NCBI GenBank assembly: GCA_965220895.1
Contig: OZ244850.1
Span: 682,001 to 746,000 of the forward strand
DNA length: 64,000 nt
Direction: 5' to 3'
Origin: WTFY01 sp965220895
Lineage (GTDB): Bacteria; Pseudomonadota; Gammaproteobacteria; UBA4575
Shown here: positions 7,602 to 15,549 of the stretch, piece after piece
Numbering within the stretch: the first letter of the stretch is position 1
Layout: each line of letters opens with the position of its first letter
The notes under the pieces: model-generated
What the model was told of the DNA's origin: nothing
Databases searched by the model: none
The model's input: only the letters and a program-made list of their open reading frames with translations
Position numbers and translations under genes: made by a program

Positions 7602-9157
7602 TTTTCCTGTCCTCCAAATCCCAATGCTTCCAGGTTGCGAGCGATAGCGGTATCCAGTCTGGCACCTTCAGCCTGCTGCGTATGCAACTGTGTGACAAGG
7701 TGTCTCATCTTGTCTTCGAATGGTTCACCGTCATCCTCCTGTGGCGCAGCCCCAACATAGCGTCCAGGTGTAAGAACAAACCCGCTCTGCTCAATCTCAT
7801 CAATGGATGCTGACTTACAAAAACCCAACACATCCTCGTACTCTTCTCCCTGCTTCCATGCATGAACTGTATCTGCAATCCCGGCAATGTCTTCGTCAGC
7901 CAGAACCCTGTTGACCCGTGTCTCCATCGTTCCCAACTGGCGCGCATCAATGAACAAGGTCTCTCCACATCTGTCACGACCGTTCTTCATCTTGTCGTTG
8001 GTCAAAAACCACAGGCATACAGGAATCTGGGTGTTCAGGAACAGCTGACCCGGCAGTGCAACCATGACTTCCACCACATCACCGCGGACCATCGCCTCTC
8101 GAATCTGACCTTCCCCCCCTGCGTTTGAGCTCATGGAACCGTTGGCCAGGACCACACCGGCCTGGCCGCCCGGCCGCAGCTTCCACAGCATGTGCTGCAG
8201 CCATGCAAAGTTGGCATTCCCTGCAGGAGGTCGACCGTATTCCCAGCGAGGATCATTCTCATACTTCTCTCCCCCCCAGTCAGAAATGTTGAAGAGTGGA
8301 TTTGCCATGATGTAATCGAACTTCAAATCCGGGAACTGGTCCCGCGCAAAGGTATCTGCCGGTTCCTTGCCCAGGTCTGCTGCAAATCCCCGGATCGCCA
8401 GATTCATGGCAGCCAGCCGCCAGGTCGTGGGATTGCTCTCCTGTCCATAGATGGAGATATCGTCTATATGGCCCCCATGGGATTGCACGAACCGTTCACT
8501 CTGAACAAACATTCCGCCTGACCCGCAACAAGGATCATAGACCCTGCCAGTATGCGGCGAGAGGACAGCCACCAGGGTTTTCACTACATGGGAAGGCGTA
8601 TAGAACTGCCCGCCTTTCTTGCCTTCGGCTGAGGCAAACTGGCCCAGAAAGTACTCGTAGACCTCGCCCAGCAGATCACTGGAGTCGTATTTGTCACCGA
8701 ATCCAATGGTGGAAATCAGATCAATCAGCTCACCCAGTACCCCCGGACCTAACTGTGCTCTCCCGAAGCGTTTATCCAGCTTTCCGCGCAAGGATGGGTT
8801 TTCGTTCTCAATCATAGCCATTGCCTTATCTACCAGGGATCCAATGTCGGGTTGCTTGGCCTGGGTCCTGAGAGACTCCCACCGTGCCTCCTGGGGCACC
8901 CAGAACACATTGTCCTGGGTGTAATAGTCACGTTCCTCGAGCACTTCCTCATACTCGGCAGGGGTTTTACTGATGAAATATTCAGACGAAGGGTCGGATA
9001 CCATGTTTCGGACTTTATCCTGTTGTTTGACGAAGGTGTCCGAGATGTACTTGAGAAAGATCAGGCCCAGCACGATGTGCTTGTACTCCGCTGCATCCAT
9101 CTGCGCACGAAGTTTGTCCGCAGATGCCCACAATTTTTTCTTTAGATCACCACTCAT
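7598..9157 (-). CDS. hsdM: Type I restriction enzyme M subunit (HsdM), N6-adenine methyltransferase
   Basis: 519 aa. An N-terminal HsdM helical bundle (KLWASADKLRAQMDAAEYKHIVLGLIFLKYISD, about 8-40) is followed by the methyltransferase fold, with SAM motif DPCCGSGGMF at 208-217 and motif IV at 286-289. Motif IV reads N-P-L-F instead of the usual N-P-P-F/Y, although everything around it (DWGGEKYENDPRW, GNANFAWLQHML, VLANGSMSSN) is well conserved. First gene of the minus-strand operon hsdM/small ORF/HEPN/MNT-hsdS/hsdR. With HsdS it would form the modification complex. Confidence 0.93.
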   Translation of the reverse strand: MSGDLKKKLWASADKLRAQMDAAEYKHIVLGLIFLKYISDTFVKQQDKVRNMVSDPSSEYFISKTPAEYEEVLEERDYYTQDNVFWVPQEARWESLRTQAKQPDIGSLVDKAMAMIENENPSLRGKLDKRFGRAQLGPGVLGELIDLISTIGFGDKYDSSDLLGEVYEYFLGQFASAEGKKGGQFYTPSHVVKTLVAVLSPHTGRVYDPCCGSGGMFVQSERFVQSHGGHIDDISIYGQESNPTTWRLAAMNLAIRGFAADLGKEPADTFARDQFPDLKFDYIMANPLFNISDWGGEKYENDPRWEYGRPPAGNANFAWLQHMLWKLRPGGQAGVVLANGSMSSNAGGEGQIREAMVRGDVVEVMVALPGQLFLNTQIPVCLWFLTNDKMKNGRDRCGETLFIDARQLGTMETRVNRVLADEDIAGIADTVHAWKQGEEYEDVLGFCKSASIDEIEQSGFVLTPGRYVGAAPQEDDGEPFEDKMRHLVTQLHTQQAEGARLDTAIARNLEALGFGGQEK

Positions 9158-9234
9158 ATCAGTATCTTCAAATTCTAAAAGTAGACCACGTCAGATAGGA
9201 CAAGAGACTCTTTAGAACGAGATACTATGGGAAT

Positions 9235-9375
9235 TTAGCTGAACTTCCTAGATCGATATTTTTCGAATGCCACATGAAAGGCAGCCTCAATGTCCTTTGC
9301 AACCCCTTTGTAGCTGCCCTGCCGCACCGACTTGGGCGTGGAGTACAAAAAAGCCCACCAGTACTCCAGGTTTCA
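9235..9375 (-). other. Protein-like in-frame continuation after the double stop of the 9376-9753 gene
   Basis: Directly after the stop codon of the upstream minus-strand gene there is a second TGA, then 45 codons in the same frame ending at TAA (9235-9237). They read as a plausible C-terminal segment (EYWWAFLYSTPKSVRQ, then AKDIEAAFHVAFEKYRS). Either the upstream protein has lost its C-terminal extension by nonsense mutation, or this is a separate short gene with an unrecognised start. No good start codon or ribosome-binding site was found. Confidence 0.3.
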
Positions 9376-9753
9376 TCACGTCAGGCGGTCCAGTGCAGAT
9401 TTGATATGTGCCTCCTTGATGGGGTACTGGAAGGTTGCGAAAAACCGGTATCGGTCGCACAGCTTGTCAAACTGGTGGGCATATTCGTGCTCATAAAACA
9501 CAATCAGGTTCATCTGCGGATTTTGCTGGGCGACTGCAATCAGTGATTCCAGGCTGCTGGTACGGTCCCTGAAATCAGACTGGTAGTTAAACTCCGCGAC
9601 CACCACGTGCGGCTTGAGCTTTTTCAGCAGCGCCAGTGCCTTGCGCATGCTGAACACGACGCGGGGCGTGTAACCGTAGCGCTTGTAAAGAGGACCAAAA
9701 TCGGGATAACCCCCCAGCTCGATGATGGAGAGCAGGGATCTTTCAGCGCCCAT
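9376..9753 (-). CDS. Conserved-looking hypothetical protein, receiver-like
   Basis: 125 aa from the ATG at 9753 (MGAERSLLSIIELGGYPDF). The alternation RVVFSMRKALALLKKLKPHVVVAEFNY and NLIVFYEHEYAHQFDKL looks like an alpha/beta receiver-type fold without the standard phosphoacceptor context. An in-frame TTG at 9786 would overlap the NUDIX stop as TTGA. It is encoded immediately downstream of the NUDIX gene, probably in one operon. Family not recognised. The frame continues past the stop (see 9235-9375). Confidence 0.65.
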   Translation of the reverse strand: MGAERSLLSIIELGGYPDFGPLYKRYGYTPRVVFSMRKALALLKKLKPHVVVAEFNYQSDFRDRTSSLESLIAVAQQNPQMNLIVFYEHEYAHQFDKLCDRYRFFATFQYPIKEAHIKSALDRLT

Positions 9754-9782
9754 GCATCCTGTTTCTGGCGTTGCCGACACCC

Positions 9783-10346
9783 TCAATAACGGGTGATTTC
9801 ATAATTGTGTCCCTGCCGGCGCATGTCGCCATAGTGCAGGGAAAAACTGTTGTTCTGCTTGTCATCGAAATACAACTCCAGGCTTTCCCGGATCACCGGA
9901 AAGGCGATGTCCTGCCATGGAACGTCGGCCTCATCCATCAAAGCGACTTCCAGGCTCTCCGCACCCGGGCTCGCGCGCCCTTCCACCAGTGCGCCGCGGA
10001 ATATCAGGTACACCTGGTTGATATGGGGAAGATTGTAGAGGCTGTACAGGCTCAGGTTCACCACTTCTGCCTTGGCCTCTTCATGCGTTTCCCGTGCAGC
10101 GGCCTCCAGAGTGGTTTCCTGATTCTCCATGAACCCCGCAGGCAGGGTCCATTTCCCATAGCGTGGCTCGATCGCGCGTTTGCACATCAGGATGCGGCCC
10201 TGCCACTCCGCAATGCACCCGGCAACTATTTTCGGATTGTGATAAAAGATCTCCCCACAGGACATGCATACGAAACGCGGTCGGTTGTCGCCCTCGGGCA
10301 CGGTTAACGTAATATCTGCAGAACCGCAGCTGCTACAAAATTTCAA
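9783..10346 (-). CDS. NUDIX hydrolase with N-terminal zinc ribbon
   Basis: 187 aa. The zinc ribbon has C4, C7, C27 and C30. The NUDIX box runs from G71 (GFMENQE) through REThEEA (about 85-92), matching Gx5Ex7REUxEExGU apart from a few substitutions. The layout resembles the ADP-ribose/NADH-type NUDIX proteins with a zinc ribbon, but it is shorter than NudC, so the substrate is a nucleoside diphosphate derivative of unknown identity. Followed at once by the receiver-like hypothetical gene. Confidence 0.85.
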   Translation of the reverse strand: MKFCSSCGSADITLTVPEGDNRPRFVCMSCGEIFYHNPKIVAGCIAEWQGRILMCKRAIEPRYGKWTLPAGFMENQETTLEAAARETHEEAKAEVVNLSLYSLYNLPHINQVYLIFRGALVEGRASPGAESLEVALMDEADVPWQDIAFPVIRESLELYFDDKQNNSFSLHYGDMRRQGHNYEITRY

Positions 10347-10371
10347 ACGATCACCTCACCCGGAGAAGTCC

Positions 10372-11220
10372 CTAGTCTCCAGTTGCGACCGGGCGCGCAG
10401 GGTCTTTGATCCACTCACTCCATGAGCCCACATACAGTCGTGTCCAGGGCAGCCCCGCAATCCTCGTTGCGAGGATGTTGTGGCAGGCCGTGACCCCCGA
10501 ACCACACATGTTGATGATCTGCTCCGGTTGACACCCTGAGAACATGGGCGCATAGCGACGGCTCAACTCATCGGCGGTCAAAAACACCTTTTCCTGGCCA
10601 AGATTGCCCGCAAAGGGGTAGCTGATGGCTCCGGGCACATGCCCGGGCACAGGGTCGGTTTTCTGGTCCTTGCCAGTGAATCTTTCCATGGACCGGGCAT
10701 CCAGCAGGCGAATTCCCTCCTGTTCGAGCTGGCGCTGCACGAATTCGATATCGACCCACATCGCAGCATCGGCCTCGCCAGCGAACGAACTGCGCGGCCT
10801 GTCCCGGGTCTCTGTCCCAAGCGGTCGTCCCTCGCTCGTCCACTTCTTGATTCCACCATCGAGTACTGCAACGCGCCCATGGCCTACCCAGTTGAGCAGC
10901 CACCACATGCGTGCGGCAAATGCACCCGAGAGATCATCGTAACAAACGACCTGGGAGTCGTTTTGCACTCCCCACGCTCGCAGTTTCTGTACAAAGCTGT
11001 CTGCATCCGGTAACGGGTGACGCCCGGATGCCTGGGACATGGGTGAAGACAAATCCTTGTCCATGTTGGCATACTGGGCGCCGGGGATATGACCCTTCCT
11101 GAACTTGTTCAGACCCCCTTCAGGCTCCTTCAGCAGGTATCTGCAATCAAAGACGAACCAGTTTTCCTGATCCAGGTTCTGGTGCAAGTCTTCCGTTGAA
11201 ATGATCGTCTGATAACCCAT
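10372..11220 (-). CDS. sseA: Sulfurtransferase, 3-mercaptopyruvate/thiosulfate type (tandem rhodanese)
   Basis: 282 aa, two rhodanese domains. The second carries the catalytic loop MCGSGVTAC; CGSGVTA is the form typical of 3-mercaptopyruvate sulfurtransferases, with the catalytic Cys about residue 239. DARSMERFTGKD and PGHVPGAI are also conserved. The ATG at 11220 is chosen because GGAGGG lies 7 bases upstream; an ATG at 11247 lacks such a site. It transfers sulfane sulfur to thiol or cyanide acceptors. The upstream neighbour is a four-cysteine protein, and a sulfur-metabolic link is plausible. Confidence 0.88.
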   Translation of the reverse strand: MGYQTIISTEDLHQNLDQENWFVFDCRYLLKEPEGGLNKFRKGHIPGAQYANMDKDLSSPMSQASGRHPLPDADSFVQKLRAWGVQNDSQVVCYDDLSGAFAARMWWLLNWVGHGRVAVLDGGIKKWTSEGRPLGTETRDRPRSSFAGEADAAMWVDIEFVQRQLEQEGIRLLDARSMERFTGKDQKTDPVPGHVPGAISYPFAGNLGQEKVFLTADELSRRYAPMFSGCQPEQIINMCGSGVTACHNILATRIAGLPWTRLYVGSWSEWIKDPARPVATGD

Positions 11221-11252
11221 CAGGGGTCCCTCCGCCAGTTTAGGCATTCATC

Positions 11253-11660
11253 TTATCGTCTTTTACGCCCGACTTTAAATTTCTTCATGGTCTGCACATA
11301 GTCCTGGCAGGGGATCTCCTCCAGGGAGTGATAATGCTTCACGGCCTGACCAATCGACTGGAATATATTTTCAACACGGTCAGCAGGTGCCTGCATCACA
11401 TCGCGGGTCAGTCCCAGCAACCCCCCGTACTGGATTTTGACGTACACGCTGTGCGGGGTTTTCAGCAAGTCATCTTCCGCATCAAACGCGGGTAGGCCCA
11501 CTTCCTTGAATTTTTCCAGTACATCCTTGCACAAGTGGCTGGCATCCTCGGAGCCGCAGGAGATGTCCGGGCCGGATCGCCGGGTGACCATGCGTGCCTT
11601 CTCACAGGCATAGTCTTCCCGGATCATGGTGGCGGCAAAGCTGCACTTGCAGTCCGTCAT
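11253..11660 (-). CDS. Four-cysteine protein, paralogue A (C-x12-C-x15-C-x8-C)
   Basis: 135 aa. Cysteines at 6, 19, 35 and 44 give C-x12-C-x15-C-x8-C, followed by KIQYGGLLGLTRDVMQ and a basic tail (KFKVGRKRR). The same cysteine spacing and the KIQxGGxLGLxRxVxQ block recur in the protein at 30282-30764. Four fixed cysteines suggest a bound metal or Fe-S cluster, but no known family was recognised. The start at 11660 overlaps the ferredoxin-reductase stop as ATGA; an in-frame ATG at 11684 would add 8 residues. The sulfurtransferase lies downstream. Confidence 0.72.
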   Translation of the reverse strand: MTDCKCSFAATMIREDYACEKARMVTRRSGPDISCGSEDASHLCKDVLEKFKEVGLPAFDAEDDLLKTPHSVYVKIQYGGLLGLTRDVMQAPADRVENIFQSIGQAVKHYHSLEEIPCQDYVQTMKKFKVGRKRR

Positions 11661-12709
11661 GTCCTTGCCCCGGCGTGGATACATTTCAGGTCGGGATTCC
11701 CGCGAACGGGTTCATGGTGAAGCTGGTGGGGCTGAAACCCCCTTTGCATGAGCAGCTGACGCACAAGTTTGGTGATCAGATCGGGCAACGCCGTAAACAC
11801 GTCTGCATCCTCAAGATGTTCAACCTGCTGCAGGGCCAAAGACAGTTTTTCCTCAATTCCCAGCAGTCCCTCAAAGCGGTCACCGGCAATATCTTCCTGC
11901 AGATGAATGGGGACATACGTCAGTTGGTCCAGGGCATCCGCCCAGGAGCGGCAGAGATTGTGCATGTACAGGCCTTCTTCCCCGCACCCCAGCCAGTACA
12001 GGTAGACCGGACGCTCGCTGTCCTGGTCGGTGACATGTTCCAGCAGGCTTTTGACTGCCGCAAAACCGGTGTCAAAAGCGATCATGACCAGCGGATTGTC
12101 TTTGGATTCATCGATCACGAAGTCCCCGTAGGGTCCGTGTATATCCAGCCATTCACCAGCACTCAGGCGGTTGAACACCGTATCGGAAAATGGATCCCCT
12201 TCCTGCTTGCGCACGTGGAATTCGAGCCTTTTGGCATCGCATGGACAGCTGGCAATGGCATAGTGATGCGACTCCTGCTGCGCATCCGTCACCTGCATGT
12301 ACTGGCCAGCCAGAAACCTCAGGCGAATGCTGCGGGGAACCTGGGCAGTGATGATCGCCAGGTCATCACTGATGCGATCAATTTTGCGCACCTTGACTCG
12401 CAGTTCCTGCACCGGGATATCGGCAGGCGCCTGTGCAATCTCCGCATCGATCACGACATCGCTCAAACAGGCATTCGAACACATCAGGGCATAACCCTGG
12501 AGTTTCTCGGCTTCCCGGATGACGAAATCGTGAGTGCGTAACAGCCTTGTGTCACCGCTCACGATTTTTGCCTTGCACAGGCCGCAATTGCCGTTGCTGC
12601 AGCCGTAGTTCAGGGGGATACCGGCACGAATGGCAGCGTCGAGAATCGACTCGTGGTCTTCCGCATGAAAGCGTATCCCGGAAGTTGTCAACCGGACTTC
12701 AAATGTCAT
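11657..12709 (-). CDS. 2Fe-2S ferredoxin fused to FAD/NAD(P) reductase
   Basis: 350 aa. The N-terminal plant-type ferredoxin has GCSNGNCGLC (C-x4-C-x2-C) and a distal cysteine in LMCSNAC. The FNR-like part has FLAGQYMQV, HHYAIASCP for flavin binding and IAFDTGFAAVKSLLEH for the nucleotide. It resembles CDP-6-deoxy-glucoseen reductase-like and phenol hydroxylase reductase-like proteins that feed electrons to partner oxygenases or reductases. The partner is unknown. First gene of a minus-strand set with the four-cysteine protein and the sulfurtransferase. Confidence 0.88.
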   Translation of the reverse strand: MTFEVRLTTSGIRFHAEDHESILDAAIRAGIPLNYGCSNGNCGLCKAKIVSGDTRLLRTHDFVIREAEKLQGYALMCSNACLSDVVIDAEIAQAPADIPVQELRVKVRKIDRISDDLAIITAQVPRSIRLRFLAGQYMQVTDAQQESHHYAIASCPCDAKRLEFHVRKQEGDPFSDTVFNRLSAGEWLDIHGPYGDFVIDESKDNPLVMIAFDTGFAAVKSLLEHVTDQDSERPVYLYWLGCGEEGLYMHNLCRSWADALDQLTYVPIHLQEDIAGDRFEGLLGIEEKLSLALQQVEHLEDADVFTALPDLITKLVRQLLMQRGFQPHQLHHEPVRGNPDLKCIHAGART

Positions 12710-12787
12710 GCTGTATATCCATCTGTGCTTCGTTCATGAAAAGGATACATAATGTAAAAGGCCTTTGCAGACAATAGGCCATAGGGA

Positions 12788-12814
12788 AAGCTGTGGCAGC
12801 AGCTGCTGCAGCTT
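12788..12814. repeat. Imperfect 27-bp palindrome
   Basis: AAGCTG and CAGCTT flank the core GCAGCAGCTGC, giving a nearly self-complementary 27-base segment in the intergenic gap between the divergent reductase gene and the PIN-toxin operon. There is no T-run, so an operator is more likely than a terminator; no binding protein is assigned. Confidence 0.35.
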
Positions 12815-12872
12815 GCTGGGCGGGTCGCTAGTGTATAAACTGGATCACGTTTGGAATATCTCTTTTTTGGTC

Positions 12873-13199
12873 ATGGCATCAGTTAGGCATCCGTCGCCGA
12901 CCCGGTGGGTCGTGCATCTAGCATCGCAATCCGCATTGGACAGCGAGGTTACGGTTGAATTGCGAATGAGCAAGGCGACGGCAGACAACTTGGCTCATAC
13001 TGAGACCTGTCGCATCGCGGCACTCAACCCTGGCCGGAATGATCTGCCAGTTGAAGATGTAGGTTCGGCAGTTCTCGGAATCCTGAGCTCTGTCGAGGCC
13101 ATCAACCGCATCAAGAAGCGGGTCGCAACCTCCGACCAGCGGGAAATCATGGACCTCATCGACAGAGAAGTGGACGCTGCACGTGCGCGTCGTTCTTGA
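12873..13199 (+). CDS. Probable antitoxin or partner upstream of PIN toxin
   Basis: 108 aa if it starts at the ATG 12873; a second ATG at 12966 would give 77 aa, and neither has a clear ribosome-binding site. The C-terminal part (AVLGILSSVEAINRIKKRV, DLIDREVDAARARRS) is helical and basic. It overlaps the PIN gene by 17 bases, the usual arrangement for toxin-antitoxin pairs with the antitoxin first. The family is not recognised; the antitoxin role rests on context only. Confidence 0.5.
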   Translation: MASVRHPSPTRWVVHLASQSALDSEVTVELRMSKATADNLAHTETCRIAALNPGRNDLPVEDVGSAVLGILSSVEAINRIKKRVATSDQREIMDLIDREVDAARARRS

Positions 13200-13617
13200 T
13201 ACGAACATCCTTGTCAGCGCACTAATTACCAAAGGGACTCCGCCGGATCAGTTGTACCAAGCGTGGCTGCGCAACGAAATTGAACTGGTCACATCTACTG
13301 CGCAGATCGACGAAGTTACGAACGTCTTGGCTCGGCCACGGTTGCAGAAGTACATAGATGTGGATGAAGCGGCGCAGGTAGTTGCTGTGATCCACCAGCG
13401 CGCAACTGTGCTTGACGAGGTTTCAGTGACCAAGCGGTCTCCGGACCCTAAGGATGATCCCATTCTGGCTGTCGCAGTCGCAGGTGGTGCGGGGCTGGTT
13501 GTTTCCGGAGACAAAAGTGACATGCTGGCGCTGGGCGATGTCGAGGGCATTCCAATCCGGTCGGCACGAGAGGCACTGGGAATTGCTCTCAAGGCCCAAG
13601 CGGACGACAACGCGTAG
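13183..13617 (+). CDS. PIN-domain toxin (COG1569-type putative RNase)
   Basis: 144 aa from a GTG start. RVVLDTNILVSALI at the N-terminus, E in the central helix (QIDEVTNVLARPRL) and KDDPILAVAVAGGAGLVVSGDKSDML near residues 95-120 give the acidic triad/tetrad of PIN RNases; the pattern fits the COG1569 PIN_3 toxin family. Translationally coupled to the preceding ORF. Its RNase activity is inferred. Confidence 0.82.
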   Translation: MRVVLDTNILVSALITKGTPPDQLYQAWLRNEIELVTSTAQIDEVTNVLARPRLQKYIDVDEAAQVVAVIHQRATVLDEVSVTKRSPDPKDDPILAVAVAGGAGLVVSGDKSDMLALGDVEGIPIRSAREALGIALKAQADDNA

Positions 13618-13711
13618 CGGACCGACGTGGGTTGAGGGAGGCGATGGAGAGACACAAGGAAAGGCTGTGCGAGGATCAGCCCCATGGCTGTCATCATCCC
13701 AGCAGGGCAAG

Positions 13712-13975
13712 GTACTGAACTATATTGGCGGCATCACCCAGCGTGCGGAGACGCCTGAAAAGTATGTTCGACAGGAAATCGCCAAGTCGCTGGTTCAGCG
13801 AGTACGAATTTCAGAAACGGGATATCTAGGGCGAATTCACACTGCGACTGGGAGCGCACCGGCCACACGCAGATCCAGTGACACTCGACGAAGACGATGC
13901 GCGCGACCAAGACCAGGTGAGGATTATCGTCGAGTACACAGGCAGGCTTGCACCACAAGCCGGGTTCCAGTATTT
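13712..13975 (+). pseudogene. Remnant of a type I restriction HsdR_N-type domain
   Basis: In one frame the segment reads LNYIGGITQRAETPEKYVRQEIAKSLV (to about 13800). After a one-base shift it continues EYEFQKRDI, a TAG stop, GEFTLRLGAHRPHADPVTL, then DARDQDQVRIIVEY. This is the pattern of the N-terminal HSDR_N domain of type I restriction or N6-methylase proteins (PEExVRQ...LV-EYGF...RP-AD-V). One frameshift and one nonsense codon, with no downstream body, mark it as a decayed fragment. It is unrelated to the intact hsdR at 2200-5283. Confidence 0.6.
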
Positions 13976-14088
13976 TGTCGACCCGTAATATGCGACACCC
14001 ACCAGACAGCCCCATGCCAGCAACCGCCTCCCGAACCCGCCCTGCAGTCCCGGACAGCCTACACGACTTCACCTGCAGCCAGTACCTG

Positions 14089-14625
14089 ATGGTAGGGGTC
14101 GTCTCGGATACTCACGGCTACGTCGACCCGGACATCCTGGATCGGCTTGCCGGCAGCGACCTGATCCTGCATGCCGGGGACATCGGCTCCGGCCATGTCC
14201 TGCAGCAGTTAAGGGAAATCTGCGAAAACGTCGTATCAGTGCAGGGAAACAACGACTGCAGCGAGAAATGGCCTGCAGACGAGCACCAAGAACTCATGGC
14301 CATCGGCAAGCTGGCCGAGATCCGGTTGCCCGGCGGCAGCATCATGCTGATGCACGGGGATGCATACGGCATGCCCGGGCGGCGACATGCAGAGATGCGC
14401 CAACACTTTGCGGATTCCGCCGCTATCGTCTACGGGCACAGCCACATGCGGGTCTGTGACCAGGAGATGCGGCCCTGGGTCCTGAACCCGGGAGCTGCCG
14501 GAAAAACCCGCACCCGGGGAGGTGCTTCCTGCCTGTGCATGTCCGTCAGCGCCAGGGAGTGGAAGGTGTCCGAATATTGTACAGGCCAGCAGAACTCCTG
14601 CGGTCCGGCCATACAGGCCTCCTGA
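14089..14625 (+). CDS. YfcE/MJ0936-type metallophosphoesterase
   Basis: 178 aa from the ATG at 14089 (MVGVVSDTHGY). The calcineurin-like metal-binding motifs are complete: SDTHG, LHAGDIG, VQGNND, LMHGD and YGHSH. Related proteins hydrolyse phosphodiesters such as bis-pNPP; the natural substrate is unknown. Upstream in-frame ATGs (13948, 13990, 14014) would add residues that overlap the HsdR_N remnant and match no family. Transcribed toward adk, which is on the opposite strand. Confidence 0.88.
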   Translation: MVGVVSDTHGYVDPDILDRLAGSDLILHAGDIGSGHVLQQLREICENVVSVQGNNDCSEKWPADEHQELMAIGKLAEIRLPGGSIMLMHGDAYGMPGRRHAEMRQHFADSAAIVYGHSHMRVCDQEMRPWVLNPGAAGKTRTRGGASCLCMSVSAREWKVSEYCTGQQNSCGPAIQAS

Positions 14626-14706
14626 AACCTTCCCGAAGGTGCCCGCCGGGACGGCTGGTCACCTTGCTGTAGCGCATCCTGCTGAACGAGCCCGGGCACG
14701 GGCCCT

Positions 14707-15363
14707 TCACGATGCCAGGGTGGCAAAAATCCGGTCCCGGATTTCCTCGACGGCACCCACCCCTTCAATCCTGAGATAGGCCGGTGCGTCCGGGTCCCCT
14801 TTGGCGGCCCAGCCGGAGTAGTACCCGATCAGCGGCTCGGTTTGCTGGTGGTATACGTTCAGTCGCTCGCGTACGGTCTGTTCCTCATCGTCCTTTCGCT
14901 GCACCAGCGCCTCGCTTGTGACATCATCCCTGCCGTCGACCCGGGGCGGGTTGAAATGCACGTGATAGGTTCGCCCCGATGCAAGGTGCACGCGCCGCCC
15001 GCTCATGCGCCGGACAATCTCTTCATCGTCGACAGCGATCTCCACCACACAGTCAATCCCGACACCCTGCTCCTTCAGGCGTTCGGCCTGGACAATTGTC
15101 CGGGGAAAGCCGTCAAACAGGAATCCATTCGCGCAATCCTGCTGGGCGATCCGGTCCTTGACCAGCGCAAGAATGGTCTCGTCCGGGACCAGGCCACCTG
15201 CCTCCATGATCCCGCGTACCTCTAGACCTAAAGGCGTGCCCGCCTTGACCGCCGCGCGCAGCATGTCTCCCGTGGATATTTGTGGAATCCCGTATTTTTC
15301 CGTAATGTAGTTCGCCTGCGTGCCTTTGCCTGCACCCGGGCCGCCCAATAAAATGATGCGCAT
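14707..15363 (-). CDS. adk: Adenylate kinase
   Basis: 218 aa, the long bacterial form. It catalyses ATP + AMP = 2 ADP. The P-loop GGPGAGKGT is at 8-16, followed by STGDMLRAAV, the FLFDGFPRT strand and the LID region (RRVHLASGRTYHVHFNPP), which lacks the zinc cysteines. The ATG at 15363 gives the canonical MRIILLGGPGAGKGTQ start; an upstream ATG at 15393 adds 10 residues. Divergent from pfp. Confidence 0.96.
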   Translation of the reverse strand: MRIILLGGPGAGKGTQANYITEKYGIPQISTGDMLRAAVKAGTPLGLEVRGIMEAGGLVPDETILALVKDRIAQQDCANGFLFDGFPRTIVQAERLKEQGVGIDCVVEIAVDDEEIVRRMSGRRVHLASGRTYHVHFNPPRVDGRDDVTSEALVQRKDDEEQTVRERLNVYHQQTEPLIGYYSGWAAKGDPDAPAYLRIEGVGAVEEIRDRIFATLAS

Positions 15364-15549
15364 TGTTTTCTCCTTTGCTGCGGGGCCGTACAATCAGGAC
15401 CCGTGCCATACCTCCCCGTGGATTCCGTTACGCTGGACACATGACCGGGTAACGTCCCCGGGCAGGCCATGAGTACCGGCCCGGATTATACAGAGGATGA
15501 GCACGACATCGTTTGAAAAAGTGACTAACTGATGGTGACAGAGGACGGT

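Noticed and set aside
13454..14089. A 211-codon plus-strand frame spanning the PIN gene end and the gap
   Set aside because: It overlaps the real PIN gene in another frame; only its middle part has meaning, as a frameshifted HsdR_N remnant.
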